From the NCBI GenBank assembly GCA_038098605.1, contig JAZDUA010000584.1:372001-436000 (forward strand): a stretch of 64,000 nt of DNA, read 5' to 3'. Positions 20,581 to 31,400 of the stretch are shown piece after piece. This stretch comes from Gryllus longicercus (lineage: Eukaryota; Arthropoda; Insecta; Orthoptera; Gryllidae). The position numbers and the translations under genes were made by a program. Each line of letters begins with the position of its first letter. Position 1 is the first letter of the stretch. The notes below the pieces were generated by a model that was given only the letters and a program-made list of their open reading frames with translations, ran no database searches and was not told the DNA's origin.

Positions 20581-23319
20581 TGTGCTCGTCCTCCTGCTGG
20601 TTGCGAGGATTACGTTTTTTAGAGGATGTGAGACAATGTTTTTGAATGCACATTTGTTGATTGGATAAAAATAAACTAATGCCATCTATCAACGTAGTGT
20701 GACGTACAAGTGTCTCGGCAATGGCACCAATTATGCTTCTTTCCTCAAAGATTTCGCAAGCCCTTTATGCTTGAGAGAAAATATACCCCTCATAAACGCG
20801 TGTAGACAATGAAACATAACAAGTATTGTCATAAAAAATGTGTGGAGACTATGCTCGATCGCGATATCGCTTACAAAACTGAACACGAATTGCCTTCTTT
20901 TAGGTTGCAATGGTGTTTGTCTTCAACGAATGATTAATGGCAACTATAATGCAATTTTTTATCGTTAACCAGACGACATTACTTTAAATTTTCCAATATT
21001 TTATCACTTCTAAGGATGGCAGCGACATGGTTCTGCGGCTCTATGGCAGCGAGGTTCTGCAACTAGATTGTCGTAGACTCGCCGGTTTGCTTCAGTACAA
21101 AAGTGCTCGCGTTCTATCGAAAAGTAGATTGCGACACTAAACCGGCATTTAATCTCTGAACAGGAATGATATTAGTAGCTGAAAATAATACGTTCATTAG
21201 AAAGTGAATGAAATACTTCCTATTAAGAATTATAAGTGGTAATTCATTAACTTGTCATTTATTATTTTATTTGGATCTGTGGGCATTCTTCGTTGGCCGT
21301 GAGAGCCAACTGGCCGGCCACTGGCCGTCGTCACTCGTGAAGTAAAGTATCTACTTTGCCTATCCCTGACTTTAATTTGCAGATATTTTCAATCTTAGAT
21401 GTCCCTTAGTCATCCGTCACCTCTGATCGCCTCAAACAACGTTTCATTACTTTGAGTATTGACAAGTGTTCTTTCTTTGTTCATTTCCAATCGTCTTGTC
21501 TAGCAAAATATATTGACCGTTCAATGACCCACCATCCTTCCAATGCCATGTGTCATAACGTTTGAGTAATCTCTCAGCCATGTACCTCACTATTGCGTAC
21601 TCTTATCTCTAAGGCTGATGCACAGCATAATTACTTACGTAGCTCCCTGACACGTTGTTAGGCAATTGGCTTTGTGTTGAGAAATGCCACTGATTGCATC
21701 TCAAATACTGCAACTCGCTTAACAGATCTCATATAGTCTGCTTCAAGTTGATACCTTTTCCTAGGTCGTTGAGAATTTATGCTGACCGTTGCAAAAGAAA
21801 CAGCCCTGCAAAATTTCTTCCTTAGTCAAAACTATTTCTAACTCTCATTGTTACTGTGGTATATACTCCGTATTGCTTCTTCAAAATACTATGATTCGAA
21901 TGTACGTAAAGTTTACTTCGTACAGTGAATATAATAGTGCAAAAATTCGTGAGATTTTTTCAGAAACTCACGAGTTAAAGTTTCATTTATGCCCAAAATG
22001 TTTTTTTTTCCTATGCAAAAAATATGAATAGTTAAGTGAAACTGCAAAAATATCGATGCAAAGATGTTAACGGAAATTTTTTTTTGGGGATCCCTGATAC
22101 CGATTTTTGATATCTCGCCCTTACTTCATAAAAGAGAAAGAATTGTAATCTAGAGCGAGAATACTCAAATTTTCGACAGAAACAATTTTTTATTGCAGGG
22201 CCTTGCTAACGAACTAGTAGTTGCTGAACAGCACATGACTTCAGGCGAATCACATTCTGTACGAGAAACATAGACGTTATCTTTTCTTTCTAGGCTTGCT
22301 GTGCGCGCAGTATTAATTTCATATGCATAATCTATTCAAATCCCGCGGTTCTTTGCTACAAAAGAAAGTTCGACCGACGCCACTTTAACGAGGAAATGGC
22401 CGTTTTCACATTTAAAATCACTGCTTATCAGAGAATCCATTACCTTGCTGCGAGTTACCGCGAGTTGTCGACGCATATGCAGTCATTTACGCTTGCAGAT
22501 ACATTTCAATTCGAAGTGCACTGGGAAGCTCCTGATATGGATTTGCATAACTAGTTTACCACGAGTACTTTCCCGTCTAATGTCATCCAACTCATCACAC
22601 TAGCACATGTGGAAACATCAGGAGGAGCCCTTGTTTATATGTTAATTTTCTCTCCTCAGAACAAATTATTATATTTTTTCTCTCATTCACTCATGGAATT
22701 TAGGTTATCAAGATTTACAATTTATATTTCATTAAGATTTTTTTGAATGCGATTCCACAGTTTGAAAACAAAAAATGGAGTTGGATGTATTTCTAAAATT
22801 GCCATGAAATTATTTCCACGATGATGAGTTGTCTCTGCCTCCGGGAATAATATTTATATTCAAGGATGAGTAACAGTTTACTGCAGAAATAGTAATTAAC
22901 AAAAAGAGGGTATAAAGAGAGGGATAATTGAATGAGTTTTATATTCAAGAAAACAAGCGACGATACCACGGGTGCAATTATATCCCTTTATACACATGTT
23001 ACGTTCAATATTTTTTCGTTTCCATTTAAAAATTATTCAAAGTGTGAGGAATTCAAGCACATCTTTACCTTCGAACGTATTGGACATTTGATGACTAATT
23101 TCTTCCGAGAAGGTATATTGTAGTGGACCTTGCATTGATTGTTTGCAAGAAATATTTTCATATGGAAGGTACTGAACACATTGCGGATAAAATATTAGAT
23201 GAAGGTGACAGTCATGAAAACATTCTTCTCACGAAAAGCAAAGACAGGTATGAGAGAGAATACAATTCGTCTAATTATTTGTGAGTGCTCAATCTCGCGA
23301 TTGTTACCAGGACGCAGCC

Positions 23320-23730
23320 CTTAATTGACCTTCCACCTCCGCTATAAGACATTCTTTCTCCATAACTCCCAGGGCTATCTCCCACGGCAGTTCAGCGCGC
23401 ATCTGCGTTATGAAAGCAATGCAAATGGGCAAGAAGTAATTTACTCAGAGTGTCTCTGCAAGAGTCTTTCTCACGGCTCCAGCGCCCCCGCCGAAGCTCG
23501 TGGAAGTGCACCGAATACAAGGATAATGAAACAATTGAAAGGCTTCCAAGCAAACTCGTTGAGCCTCTGTCCGCTTGCACCGCCCGCCATTCCGGCGGCG
23601 CCCCGGCCCCAGAGAGGTGTCATTCGCAAAGGGCTGGCTGGCTAAATCCCTCATCTCGACACCTGGTCGCGCGGCCAGACATTCACGCCCCCATCGCCTA
23701 AATTCCTGCCAGATGAGAGCGTAGGCTTCC
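23320..23730. other. GC-rich block before the foldback element
   Basis: A GC-rich stretch conserved in the second spacer (46850-47285). Frames are short and differ between copies; no family is recognised. It borders the foldback element and may be part of a larger repeat. Confidence 0.35.
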
Positions 23731-23771
23731 GCGGCCGGAGTCAGTATTTACGTGGCGGTCCGGGTGACACC

Positions 23772-23971
23772 GCGTCCATAGCGAAGGTGCCGACGTTTCG
23801 GTCGCCATTCTGCGACCTTCCTCAGGACGTAATGCCGTTGGCTGACCACCCGGCCAACCAGCACTCGGGTAGAGGAGAAACTGAGCCCGATTTAAACTAA
23901 TCGCGGCGCATTACGCCCGGAGGAAGGTCGCAGAATGGCGACCGAAACGTCGGCACCTTCGCTATGGACGC
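23772..23971. mobile_element. Foldback element with perfect 52-bp inverted arms
   Basis: The left arm, 23772-23823, is the exact reverse complement of the right arm, 23920-23971 (both contain CCGAAACGTCGGCACCTTCG or its complement). The 96-bp loop continues as imperfect arms (GTAATGCC against GGCGCATTAC). No coding capacity is seen; it looks like a nonautonomous DNA element. A related, diverged sequence lies in intron 3 of copies B (31105-31250) and C (60455-60605). In the second spacer only the right arm remains. Confidence 0.8.
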
Positions 23972-24297
23972 TGGCTTTTCCAATCTACCGTGTGCATGTT
24001 AAGCGTATAAATCAATTAAAAATTCATAGCTTTCATATCATCCACAGCTTAAATCGAAAAACCGGGGGCGGTACACTGAGCTTTGATGCTCTTCTGAAAA
24101 TGTTGTCAAGCCACTGATACCCATATCTTGAATGGCTGCGATATTCTAGCTTTTGTCAACCTACCGCGTGCATCTTAAGCCAATAAATCAATTTAAAATG
24201 CATAGCATTCATAGCTTAAATCGAAATTCAGGGGCGGTACACTATGCTTTGATGCTCTTCTGAAAATGTTGACAAGCCAGTGATACCTAATTCGCTT
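23972..24297 (+). repeat. Tandem duplication of about 175 bp
   Basis: Two units share CTACCG.GTGCAT.TTAAGC, GGGGCGGTACACT and TTTGATGCTCTTCTGAAAAT. The first unit is cut short at its left side by the junction with the foldback element. In the second spacer the array runs from about 50284 to 50632 with its left side intact. Confidence 0.75.
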
Positions 24298-24579
24298 TTC
24301 CAAATGTAATAAAATATACAGAAGGAAAGTATTAATTTAATCATGCAAGGTTGTTTTTTTCTAGAATTTTTAATTATCAAAATTCTACACACTTTTATTA
24401 ATTTTGCTGCGTAAATATTGTCAGGCTAAGTGTATGAATGGATTCAAAGTGTAATGAGATGATATTACACACTAGGCAGGACACTATGGTAGCTCAGTAG
24501 AAATTTTTGTACGGGTTGTGGGTTGCAGAATCCTTCGTAGAAATTCACACACTTGTATAATTAGAATCAATAACATTGA

Positions 24580-24800
24580 TCCCGCTTTTGGTGGCTCTTT
24601 GTCTAGCGTGCTCGCGATTCTCGGCGAAGCCCCGGTTTCGATTCCCGGGAGGGGAAAAAGTGTAACTGTGCGCTTACCTTAAAAATGACCCAGTGTCCAT
24701 TGCTGAATGACGATGAGAAACCTCACCATAAGATTATGAAGACCAGTATATGCGATGGGGGTATGTATTGTGGGCGAATCTAATTAACATTTAAAGCGAC
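24580..24800 (+). repeat. Probable tRNA-derived SINE
   Basis: A tRNA-like head (TGGCTCTTTGTCTAGCGTGC, then CCCCGGTTTCGATTCCCGGG, a T-arm-like stem and loop with a B-box-like core) followed by GGGGAAAAAGTGTAACTGTG and an unrelated body. The second spacer copy (50930-51130) has CCCCGGATTCGATTCCCGGG, closer to a B box. It is not a working tRNA gene: the cloverleaf is not completed by eye. Confidence 0.5.
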
Positions 24801-25076
24801 TCTTTTGTATGCTTATGTAAATAAGGTGCTAGTTACGTTTTAATACGACTAAGTTGCTAGTTACATTCATTTAAAAATAGGTATTTAAATGCTTAGGAAT
24901 GTATATGTGAAAAGTCTAACGTATGAACGCACATGTGCTACTGTATCATTACTAGTTTTGATTTTGTCGTATTTAGGTGAAGTTCAAGTTCAATAAATTC
25001 CATGGCAATACTGTTTGCAGGTTTCTGCATATTTATTTTAAAAAATACGTTGACACGGGTGCAAATTCATTGAAAT

Positions 25077-25375
25077 GTGCCACTCATGTGTGGCGCTTTC
25101 AACGCCTCCTACGTAGATGTATTTGGGTGGTGTTTGTTTAGTTGCCGTATACCAACTGAGATAGTAGCGCTAAACCTTGAAAAAACACGTTTTAGGAAAT
25201 TTCTTGCTCTTCTGGCGCGATCCGAAAACAAATTGTCACATCTCCCCCAGGAGACCGAAACGCGTCGAATGACCTTCATATGTTTTGATTAGTGCACGAG
25301 AAGTGATCTAACAGTGAGCGACGGATCCGCACACACGCACACTCGCCATTACTCAAATACTATATAGGGATTTTA
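25077..25375 (+). repeat. Dispersed repeat, longer member
   Basis: Longer member of the family at 16380-16580, starting near GGCGCTTTCAACGCC and ending ACTATATAGGGATT. A frame of about 70 codons runs through it and through its twin at 51410-51640, with similar wording (RFRKFLALLA, LPQETETRRMT), but I know no such protein and the 16 kb member lacks the frame. Confidence 0.6.
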
Positions 25376-26602
25376 CCACTTAAATTTTAAGGCTTGAATG
25401 ATAATATGAAATTAAAAAAATGAAAATAGTGAAACATCGTTTTCACATTTGCCTGTTTTCACTCGGTTGTCAGTAGTTCACAAATCAAATAGACAACAAC
25501 AAAACCAAATTACAAGCTGCTAACGATAAGTTGCAGCTCGGACGGATGTATCTTAGATGGCTGCTCGTAGGGATCTGTCGTAACATTTTCCTTCAGAGCC
25601 CGTACTGAAGTGGTGTCCCTATGTTACAATCTCGGGCGACATTTGTCACTTGTCGCAGTGGGCTATGGGGCACGCCTCACTGGCAGCTCATCAACAGGGA
25701 ATTGCAGAGATGATTTGTAGAGCTCTGCGCACCCTGGCGACTTCGCTAGAAGGTTCCAAGAAGGGCGATAAGCGAGGAAAGCGTGAAACTGCCTTTGATA
25801 AATTAAAATGAGAAACAGCAGAAATCTTCTGAATGCATTTTCAGTTTTTTCTTTGACTTTTCCAGACCAATAAATGTCCATGTCTTTTCCCAATTTTCCA
25901 GCAAGTGGCCCCTCTAAATGCAATTAGTTTTATGGTAAACCATTTTCAGTTTGACAGTTGGCTTAGAGACCCCCTTCCCCAAATGTCATATTTCGATTAC
26001 CCAAATTGTCAACAAATTATCATATTGACAGGTATAAAATGCATTATTACGTAGCACCACGCAACGACTGTCGACATTTTCAAGTGGCCACGCCCCCCTC
26101 CCTGCTGTTGGCACGGCTATGAGTGGAATCAGCTTAACATTTAACGAATGTTTGCATCACATTTTTGGAGGTCGTCATTGCCTTTGAAGAAGCAAATAAT
26201 TTCTAACTCTAGCTTTAAATATTGGCAAAACACTTCCCTGGCAAGTTTATTTTTAAGAAATAGCGTACTGTGTTTTGATGTAACCAGTTTACGACCACAA
26301 CCACTTTCCTATCGCTCACTTGCAACGTTTGATTTATAATTAGTTTGAGCCATTGGGTGAAAATCGCGTAATGTGACAGCAAGTAATCTACTGCACCTGA
26401 TAATTGACAGACGGTTTGATGTCAAGGTTTACTTAAACAGTCCCCATTTCCTTTCGGTCTGGCAGAAGTATAAAAGACAGAAGAATAGTTGCATTGAAAT
26501 GAGCCTGTGAATCACTCGCTCTCGGCTGTTTAAATTCCTGTCCATTGCCAATCGTAATTTAATGGTGAGTAGATCAACAATAAGTATTCTTTGGTGTGGC
26601 AA

Positions 26603-26620
26603 ATAGATAGATAGATAGAT
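26603..26620. repeat. ATAG microsatellite, short allele
   Basis: About 4.5 tetranucleotide units. The same place in the second spacer (52931-52968) has about 9.5 units. Confidence 0.9.
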
Positions 26621-27157
26621 TTATTAAAGTTCGCTTTGAGCTAATGCTCGGTGGCAAACATGATAACAATTAGAAATATGCAAACAAAATTCTGTCGCAC
26701 TTGTCAGTTTAAATTTTTTCTATGTAGTAACAGCATTAAAAAATCCTCTACAATTAGTTCTTTATTTAATGCCCTGAACATTATTTGAAAATATTGGTTC
26801 TCTTTGTTTAATTTTTAGTGAAATATTGTCAATATTAAAACAAGATTTTCTCAAAAAACGTTTCTATTTTCTTCTTGCACTCTAATAATATGTTTTCAGA
26901 ATTCAACTTGTTCATTTGTATTCAGAATTCAAGTTGTGTGTGGTTTAGGGTAGAGATCCCAGAATTAAGAAAACGTATACAGAATGCACTTCTCCTCGTA
27001 GCAATGCACACACAGTCTTTCACTATTTTTGACATAAAATAAAAAAAAATCTGACATAAAGTCCATTGAAACATACTTTAAATACATACAATAAACAAAT
27101 AAATTTTTTTAAATGTCACTCTAAAATTTACGTTTTTGATGTATTTTCTTGTATAAT

Positions 27158-27219
27158 ACACAGAAGCACAGAAGCTAACACAGAAGTTAACAGAAGCACA
27201 GAAGTTAACACAGAAGCTT
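27158..27219. repeat. Short CAGAAGTTAACA-type tandem repeat
   Basis: Five to six imperfect units of ACAGAAGCAC/ACAGAAGTTAAC. The second spacer keeps only a trace at about 53520-53545. Confidence 0.7.
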
Positions 27220-27460
27220 TAGAGGATCTAAAATTATGTTTTTTAGAAACAAATGTTTTTGAATATGGGAACTATCATTGACTCATTTTGGAAAAATAAA
27301 TTTTCTCAATGACTACTGCTATATTTTTATGGAAATATTCGTATCAGAAAAGAGTGAAAATCTGTTTGATATTCTCGAAGTCTTATTTCGACCAAAATAT
27401 TTGAGGCTTGAAATTTTTTTAAAAAAGTACTGAAAAATATAGGTATTTTATAATCATTTT

Positions 27461-27489
27461 GTATAATTGATATGAAATATCAATTATAC
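27461..27489. repeat. Perfect 13-bp-arm hairpin, AT-rich
   Basis: The 13-base arm ending in TTGATAT, loop GAA, then the exact complement. In the second spacer this hairpin has grown into a stretch of AT-rich palindromes (53780-53945). Confidence 0.8.
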
Positions 27490-28089
27490 AAATACGAAAT
27501 GTAAAAAACGGATAAGCCATCAAAACCCCGCTTTCTTATAATGCACTGCGATGAGGCGAAAGCAAGAGCGTCTACTTTTGCAATTTTAGAAAAATCAGGG
27601 TTTTTAACGAACATGACACCAGCATCATTCTCTTAAACGACCTTCATACTATCCATCAACCAATTTTAATCAAAAATATTGGAGACTTTTTTGAAAATTT
27701 TGAAAAAGTCGCAGGAGTTTCATGCAAAATAGCCCCAAAATTAAAATTTCGATTTCAAAATCAAGAAGCAGCGACATCAGCCAGATCAATACGGGAATAT
27801 TAATTTTGTAGAAAATCGGCTGAGCAACTTAGATGGTATCGTTGTTCAGACGAACAGACGTTTTGCCGTTATTCGATTTTTCCGTATGAAGGACTCACTA
27901 AACATTAAATGTGTTAGAAGAATTTTTTCTAAATTTATCAAGTGGATTTACTCTCATTTTCGTTAGCTCATCCCTGTATGAAGAGTTTTTCTACCGAAAA
28001 TTCGTCGCTTTTTCGTGTAGCATTACAAAGCGTTCTCTCTGCTGCCTAAGAAGTAGCATTTAGTTTCTAGTACATAGTGGTATGCGCAG

Positions 28090-28437
28090 CGCCTCCCGAG
28101 GCTGCAGTGTGCGCCGCTGCCGCTGGCGGCGCTGGTGCTGGCGCTGGCGGTGGCGCCGTGGGCGGCGGCGGTCGCGCGGGCGTCCAGCTTCAACGAGGTG
28201 CTGGCGGCGCTGGCCGAGCAGCTGCCCACCGCCATCAAGCTGCAGCGCGCGGTGACGCGGCCTCGCGAGGACGACTCCACGCGCACGCGCTTCGACTTCG
28301 TGGTGGTGGGGTCGGGCCCCGCGGGCGCCGCCCTGGCCGCGCGCCTCGCCGCCAGCCCGCGCAGCCCCGCCGTGCTGCTGCTGGAGGCCGGCGACTTCGA
28401 GACGGCGCTCATGCGCATCCCGCTGCTCGCCCTGCAG
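28090..28437 (+). CDS. GMC copy B first recognised exon (signal peptide, FAD motif)
   Basis: The acceptor is inferred as GGTATGCGCAG ending at 28089; the frame then reads RLPRLQCAPLPLAALVLALA, a basic start followed by a hydrophobic core, and APWAAAVARASS as a probable cleavage region. FDFVVVGSGPAGAALAARLA is the dinucleotide-binding motif. The exon ends MRIPLLALQ with donor GTGCGA, in phase 0 with exon 2. The left border is the least certain edge of the model. An ATG at 28082 is out of frame. Confidence 0.82.
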
Positions 28438-31400
28438 GTGCGATGCCTACTAGCGCTTAAGCCATACCTCGTGCGCATCCCGCTGCTCGCGCTGCAGGTG
28501 CCAGCTTTATTGCGATGCCTACTAGCGCTTAAGCCATACTACCTATGCATCCCGCTGCTCGCTCTGCAGGTGCTAGGTTTATTGCGATGCCTACTAGCGC
28601 TTAAGACATACCTCATGCGCATCCCGCTGCTCGCGCTGCAGGTGCTAGCTTTAGTGCGATGCCTACTAGCGGTTAAGCCATACCTCTTTCGCATCCCGCC
28701 ACTCGCTCTGCAGGTGCTAGCTCCCACAATCAAGCCTTTTAACCTGACCGAACCATTTCAGCCTTCGTGTTTCCAATTCATCTATTATTGATTTTTGAAC
28801 CTTCATTCCCTTAAGAATATCTTCATTTCTAATATTTTCCATTTTAGATACTCCACAACGTGTTCTAAAAAAATTCATTTGTAAGGTCATTAATTTCTCT
28901 CTTTTTCTTTTTCCTTAGTTCCCATGTTTCTACACCATACAATGTTATACTTTGTGTGATGGAGTCGAAAAGTTTTTTCTTGGTAGACCTGGATATTTTT
29001 CCTCAGAGCAGCGAGTTTAACTTTCTAATAGCTTGCCGTCGTTGTGTAATTTTTGTGTGTGTTATGATGCCTACTAGCTCTTAAGTCATACCTGCTGAGA
29101 ATCCCGAGGTTTTCTCTGCAGATATTAGCTTTGTTATGATGCATACCATCTCTTGAGTCACACCTCATTCTAATTCCGCTGCTCGCATTGCAGAACTAGC
29201 TTTATTGTGGTGCTTACTATCTCATAAGCCATACCTGTGGTCGGTGAATTATTTACATGCGCATATGGTTATGAATGACGTTTACATAATGATGTTGACT
29301 CTTTGTATCTGCACCATTACGCCCATAACCCTGCTTGCCCTTTAAGTCGGCATCCATTTCACGCACTGCGAAGGTAATCTTTAGTTTATCCGTTATATCG
29401 TTAGTGATCACTGATTAATATATTTGTTTTGAATATCAAACCTCCATCGCATCTGCATGAGTATCGAGGATTGGGAAGATAGATTAATGCACAGGTCATA
29501 TCTGCATAGTGGTCGAAATTGTGAGTTGTCCTTTACGCTCATAACCCTGCTGGCCCTTCACGTCGGCCTCCATTTTACGCACTGTCGTTGCAACCGAAGA
29601 GATTTTAGATTATCGGTTATTTGTGAGTGACCACTCATTGATAAATTTCTGTTTCGACCATCAAACGTCCACCGCATCTGCATGGGTATCGAGAACTGGG
29701 GAGATATATTAATGCACTGGTCATATCTGCATACGAACTTGTCGATGTATCCAACCAACAACTATCGATGCTGCAACTGGTTTCCAGATGTCTGCCACTG
29801 ACGCCAACTGGGGCTATGCAACCGTGCCGCAAAACACCTCGTGCGTTAAGCTTGAAGACAGCCGGTGCGACTACGCCGTGGGGCACGCCGTTGGCGGAGG
29901 TACTGTCATCAACCACATGTTCGTGGTGCGAGGCAACAAACGCGACTATGATTCCTGGGAGGAGATGGGCAACGAGGGATGGGGCTATGACAAACTCCTT
30001 GAATACTTCAAACTGGTAGAGGGAGTAGAGATTCCTAGCTTGCAGAATAGTTCGTACAGGTGAGTGGAAATATATTAATGATCAGATGCAAGAGGTTATA
30101 TACAGAATCAGAATACTATATTGAAAAATAAGACGTGTTAATTGTCCTGATATAGGGGTAATTACAGCATTTGCATTCATACGAAAGGGAGAATAGATAT
30201 TTTTATCTCTTTGAGGAAGACCGGAGAAAGAACAGCTGAGCTATGTTTCTCGAGTATAAAAGTATCAGTATCGTCGTGTATAATATTTCATATTTATTCA
30301 TTTAATTTATTACAGTGAAATCCAAAATGAAAAAAGGGAATTTCATAATACATGTTGTTAAAGAAGTTAAATTTTGTTAATAAATCTTATTAATAAAAAA
30401 AATTGACTTTTCGCCAAGGAGTGTTCACAGGCGTAATACCCACATGCGATAATAAGATTCTAAAACATGACGTTATTAACCCTGAGCAAGTGTATCAATT
30501 CCTTTTCCCAAATAATGTCGTGATGTGGTCGTTGGCTGTCCCCAGAGGGTACGCTGGGCCGGTGCCCGTCAACTACCCGTCGCACCAGACGCGCGTGGGC
30601 CAGCGGCTGCTGCGGGCGGCCGCGCAACTGGGCGCCGCCAACGCCGACCCCAACGGCGCCAGCCAGAGCGGCATGTGGCGCATCCAGGGCAGCACGCGCG
30701 GCGGGCGGCGCGCCAGCGCCTTCCGCAACTACCTGCGGCGCCGCCCGCCGCACCTGCAGCTGCGCGCGCGCGCCCTCGCCACCCAGGTGCTCTTCCAGGG
30801 CGACCGCGCCGTGGGCGTGCGCTACTCGCGCGGCGGCCGCACCTTCGACGTCTTCGCCGACAAGGAGGTGCGCGGGACACGGCGCCCTTGGCAGGGCAGC
30901 AGAGGGGGCGGCTGTTTCCGTTATTCCAGTTCAACTCCAATTCCAACGCCTTATACATTGTTCATATACAATTTTTACTTTTTTCCATAAGAGACGTGAC
31001 GAAAAGTATTGGAATCTCGTCAACAATACGGTCTCGATTTTTTGGGTATAAAGTCCATTTGCTTTAGGTTTTTTTGGACTGTAACTTCGCCAACGTTAAT
31101 ATGAATAGCGCGTAGGCTTCTGCGATCAGTTTAAGTAGCAGCTTCACTGTTCGGGAGACGCGACCATTTCGCCATGAGGAAGGCTGCAGAATGGCGGCCC
31201 ATACGTTGGCCCGTGTCTAGGACGCGGTGTCTCCCGGGCAGTCAAGCAGCAAAGTCAATATTAAGGTCTGTTAGTGCTGTTGTGAAAATGGTGAAGATGT
31301 GTGCAGGTGACGAGGATATACACGTAATTTTGCACCCGAAAATCGAGATGTTCTAGTCCTGGATCCCACGAACAGCCAATTAGCACTCAGAACTCCCATA

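Larger units (their letters stand above)
14126..28089. other. Spacer between GMC copies A and B (unit 1)
   Basis: About 14 kb with no convincing host gene. It is collinear and near-identical with 36943-57290 once the insertions there are removed. Known contents are listed as separate entries. The parts 14126-15140, 15500-16380, 20585-23320 and 25380-27450 are AT-rich and I see nothing recognisable in them, apart from scattered satellite-like fragments (for example around 14430-14950). It must hold the promoter and the start-codon exon of copy B, but I could not identify either. Confidence 0.7.

Noticed and set aside
28082..28460. ATG at 28082 as start codon of copy B
   Set aside because: It is out of frame with the signal peptide and FAD motif; the product would be an Arg/Ala-rich shadow.
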